DNA of 64,000 nt from Terrimicrobium sacchariphilum. GTDB taxonomy: Bacteria; Verrucomicrobiota; Verrucomicrobiia; Chthoniobacterales; Terrimicrobiaceae. Location: the NCBI RefSeq assembly GCF_001613545.1, contig NZ_BDCO01000002.1:3162001-3226000 (forward strand). The letters are read 5' to 3'. Under the pieces are notes generated by a model. The model did not search any database. It saw only the letters and a program-made list of their open reading frames with translations, and was not told the origin of the DNA. Positions 62,097-64,000 of the stretch are shown here, in pieces; position 1 is the stretch's first letter, and every line of letters begins with the position of its first letter. The translations under genes were made by a program, and so were the position numbers.

Positions 62097-63311
62097 ATGT
62101 CCGACACGCCTCAACCCCGGCCACCTGCCGCCTTTGCGACGCGGGCCATTCACGCAGGGGAGCACCCCGATCCCGTCACCGGAGCGTCCGCGCCCAACCT
62201 CGTGATGTCGACGACCTTTGTCACCGAGGCGGGGGCTTCATTCTCGGCGGAGGACTTCGGGGAAAACACGCCTTTCATCTACACGCGATGGGGCAATCCC
62301 ACCATTGCCCAGCTCGAGCGCAAACTCGCCAATCTGGAGGGTGCGGAGGCCTGCATCGCCTTCGCCAGCGGCATGTCGGCCATCACCAGCCTGCTCCTGC
62401 AAACGCTCAAGCCCGGAGATCATTTCATCCTCTCCGACGTGAGTTATGCGGGTACGGCGGAGTTTGCCCGCGACTTCCTGCCCGCCCACGGCGTCGAGGT
62501 GTCGCGCGTCGATCTTTCCGATCCCGCGCTGCTGGAGGCAGCCCTCCGTCCCAACACCCGACTCGTCTATGCGGAGACCCCGGCCAACCCGATTCTCAAG
62601 CTCACCGACATCGCCGCCGTCGCCGACATGGCCCACCGCGTCGGGGCCAAGCTCGCCGTCGATTCCACCTTTGCCACGCCCATCGCCACCCGACCTCTGG
62701 ACCTCGGGGCCGATCTGGTCGTGCATTCGCTGACCAAGTACCTCGGCGGGCATGGTGATGCCGTAGGCGGCGCGGTGCTCGGCAGGACTGATGATCTCGC
62801 CCCACTGCGCAAGGGTACCGGCATTCATCTCGGGGGCACCATCAGCCCCTTCAACGCGTGGCTGATCATGCGCGGGCTGGCGACGTTGACGATCCGCATG
62901 CGCGCCCATGAAGAGGGAGCTCTCGCCGTGGCAAATGCCCTGGAGAATCATCCCAAGGTGAAACGTGTCATCTATCCCGGCCTCGCCTCGCACCCCCAGA
63001 TGGCGCTCGCCCGGCGGCAAATGAGCAACTTCTCCGGCATGCTGACCTTCCAGATTCACGGAGACGGGGAGGAAGTGGCCCGCCAGCTTTCCGACCGTCT
63101 GCACACGGTTCATTACGCGGTCTCGCTGGGCCACCACCGGAGCCTGATTTTTTACCTCTCCACCTCCGAAATGCTTCGCACGTCCTTCCTGCTCACGCCG
63201 GAACAGGAAGCCGTCTATCGCTCCTTTGCCGGAGATGGGATCTTCCGTCTGTCCGTCGGCCTCGAGGACCCGGGCGATCTTATCGCCGATCTGTCTCAGG
63301 CACTCGGTTAG
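62097..63311 (+). CDS. Cys/Met metabolism PLP-dependent enzyme (cystathionine/methionine lyase or sulfhydrylase type)
   Basis: The 404-residue protein is a trans-sulfuration family member. YTRWGNPT (Tyr62, Arg64) binds the PLP phosphate of the neighbouring subunit, SGMSA holds the phosphate, AVDSTFATP carries Asp189, and HSLTKYLGGHGD carries Lys214 for the PLP Schiff base. The C-terminal part (RTSFLLTPEQEA, FRLSVGLEDPGDLIADL) is typical. Whether it is a lyase (cystathionine beta/gamma, methionine gamma) or a sulfhydrylase cannot be decided by eye. It converges with the GNAT gene, overlapping at the 3' ends by 32 bp. Confidence 0.93.
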   Translation: MSDTPQPRPPAAFATRAIHAGEHPDPVTGASAPNLVMSTTFVTEAGASFSAEDFGENTPFIYTRWGNPTIAQLERKLANLEGAEACIAFASGMSAITSLLLQTLKPGDHFILSDVSYAGTAEFARDFLPAHGVEVSRVDLSDPALLEAALRPNTRLVYAETPANPILKLTDIAAVADMAHRVGAKLAVDSTFATPIATRPLDLGADLVVHSLTKYLGGHGDAVGGAVLGRTDDLAPLRKGTGIHLGGTISPFNAWLIMRGLATLTIRMRAHEEGALAVANALENHPKVKRVIYPGLASHPQMALARRQMSNFSGMLTFQIHGDGEEVARQLSDRLHTVHYAVSLGHHRSLIFYLSTSEMLRTSFLLTPEQEAVYRSFAGDGIFRLSVGLEDPGDLIADLSQALG

Positions 63312-63852
63312 GATTCGCCAGCCGGTAGAGACAGTGCTCCCGCAGCACGTGGCCAGGCGGGACGACGGGATGCTCAAAGGTGGCCTCGCGCTGCATGCCG
63401 AGGCGCTTCATCACCGCCTCGGAGCGGGTATTGACCAGAGCGGTAAAAGACACGATCGAGTCGAGGTCCAGCTCGCGGAAACCGAATTCCAGCGCCCCTC
63501 GCGCACCTTCGGTGGCAAACCCCTTGCCCCACCATTTTCTCGCAAGCCGCCAGCCAATCTCGACACAGGGCATGAACGGAAGCGGCGCCGTCGGAATGTG
63601 CAGGCCGAGGAAACCAATGAACTCGCCCGACTGCTTTTCCTCAGCCGCCCAGAACCCCCAACCACGCTCTGCGATGAGGTCGTGGCATCGCTGCGCATAG
63701 GCGCTGCTTTCCTCCTCGCTCAGGGTGGCGGGGAAATAGCGCATGACCTCGGGATCAGCGGTTAGCGCGGCGAAAGGTGCAAAATCCTCCTCGCGCCACT
63801 GGCGGAGCCGGATGCGGTCGGTCTCGATCTCGCGCGGTATAGGGAAAAACAT
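63280..63852 (-). CDS. GNAT-family N-acetyltransferase (RimJ/RimL-like)
   Basis: The core of about 190 residues begins at ATG 63852 (MFFPIPREIETDRIRLRQWR). It carries the RimJ/RimL motifs: DFAPFAALTADPEVMRYFPA, the acetyl-CoA-binding region VEIGWRLARKWWGKGFATEG and ALVNTRSEAVMKRLGMQREA. It transfers an acetyl group from acetyl-CoA to an amine on a protein, antibiotic or small molecule. The frame stays open to an ATG at 63969, which would give 229 residues; the extra N-terminal part shows no similarity, so the shorter start is chosen. Its 3' end overlaps that of the PLP enzyme gene by 32 bp. Confidence 0.88.
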   Translation of the reverse strand: MFFPIPREIETDRIRLRQWREEDFAPFAALTADPEVMRYFPATLSEEESSAYAQRCHDLIAERGWGFWAAEEKQSGEFIGFLGLHIPTAPLPFMPCVEIGWRLARKWWGKGFATEGARGALEFGFRELDLDSIVSFTALVNTRSEAVMKRLGMQREATFEHPVVPPGHVLREHCLYRLANPNRVPETDRR

Positions 63853-64000
63853 CACACGGTGCGCCTCCTGCGCATCATCAGCCTCAAGCACCTCAAAAAC
63901 GGTCTGGAGGTTGCGATGGGCGAGATGCGGATAGACCGAAGCAAGCGCAACCTGTAATCGGTCCGCCATGGGAAAGCCGGGACGCCCGAGATTCACCGCG

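Noticed and set aside
1-64000. tRNA, rRNA, CRISPR arrays, insertion sequences, prophage or integrase genes
   Set aside because: No cloverleaf, conserved rRNA segment, regularly spaced repeat, transposase or integrase motif was seen on either strand by eye. Small non-coding RNAs cannot be excluded this way.

Overview
The window looks like chromosomal DNA from a GC-rich, plant-polysaccharide-degrading Verrucomicrobiota bacterium (Terrimicrobium/Chthoniobacter-like). That assignment is an inference from the gene families: several PEP-CTERM-anchored exported proteins, many pseudopilin-like (FTLIE-type) proteins embedded in sugar-degradation operons, repeated LacI/AraC/GntR regulator plus Gfo/Idh/MocA oxidoreductase plus MFS transporter sets, a TIGR02597-like tail, and anaerobe-type hydroxylamine reductase. 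I saw no rRNA, tRNA, CRISPR array, insertion sequence or phage gene.

Layout. (1) 1-9 kb: end of an AraC regulator, a truncated pseudopilin gene, a LacI regulator, and a tight six-gene operon with two paralogous exported proteins, an oligogalacturonate-lyase-like propeller protein, a pseudopilin, an MFS transporter and an oxidoreductase. (2) 9-18 kb: an operon for a giant exported SGNH hydrolase, a PEP-CTERM protein and a secreted protein, next to a GntR/LacI-type hybrid regulator; then a Gfo/Idh/MocA oxidoreductase divergent from an AraC regulator. (3) 18-28 kb: a small coiled-coil/HTH protein, an AsmA/DUF748-type envelope protein, and an SMC-like JetA-JetB-JetC (Wadjet/MksFEB-type) operon that ends in an alpha/beta hydrolase; no JetD nuclease is present in the window. 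(4) 28-44 kb: the most remarkable region, one six-gene operon on the minus strand encoding a highly reducing type I polyketide synthase, a PhcB-like methyltransferase, a hybrid sensor kinase, two PhcQ-like response regulators and a PhcR-like response regulator-kinase. A LuxR-type response regulator is divergent across a 764-bp AT-rich gap. It reads as a Phc-type (3-hydroxy fatty acid methyl ester) quorum-sensing circuit whose signal precursor is made by a dedicated PKS. (5) 44-55.5 kb: a rhamnogalacturonan (pectin) locus with acetylesterase, exo-rhamnogalacturonan-lyase/YetA-like enzyme, mutarotase-like protein, LacI regulator, pseudopilin, MFS transporter and YhcH protein; the 8-mer TAACGGTA precedes three of its transcription units. 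(6) 55.5-64 kb: an old yellow enzyme, a nitrosative-stress operon (RIC/YtfE, Hcp, Rrf2 regulator) behind a perfect palindrome, a dual-specificity-type phosphatase, an MFS transporter, a thioesterase, a Cys/Met-metabolism PLP enzyme and a GNAT acetyltransferase.

Functional picture: regions 1, 2 and 5 fit stepwise pectin/oligosaccharide degradation, with secreted or surface-anchored enzymes and binding proteins, uptake by MFS carriers and intracellular oxidoreductases, each under a local regulator. Region 4 is a candidate cell-density signalling system. Region 3 is a candidate DNA-defence or chromosome-organisation operon. All functional names rest on reading motifs by eye; no database search was run.
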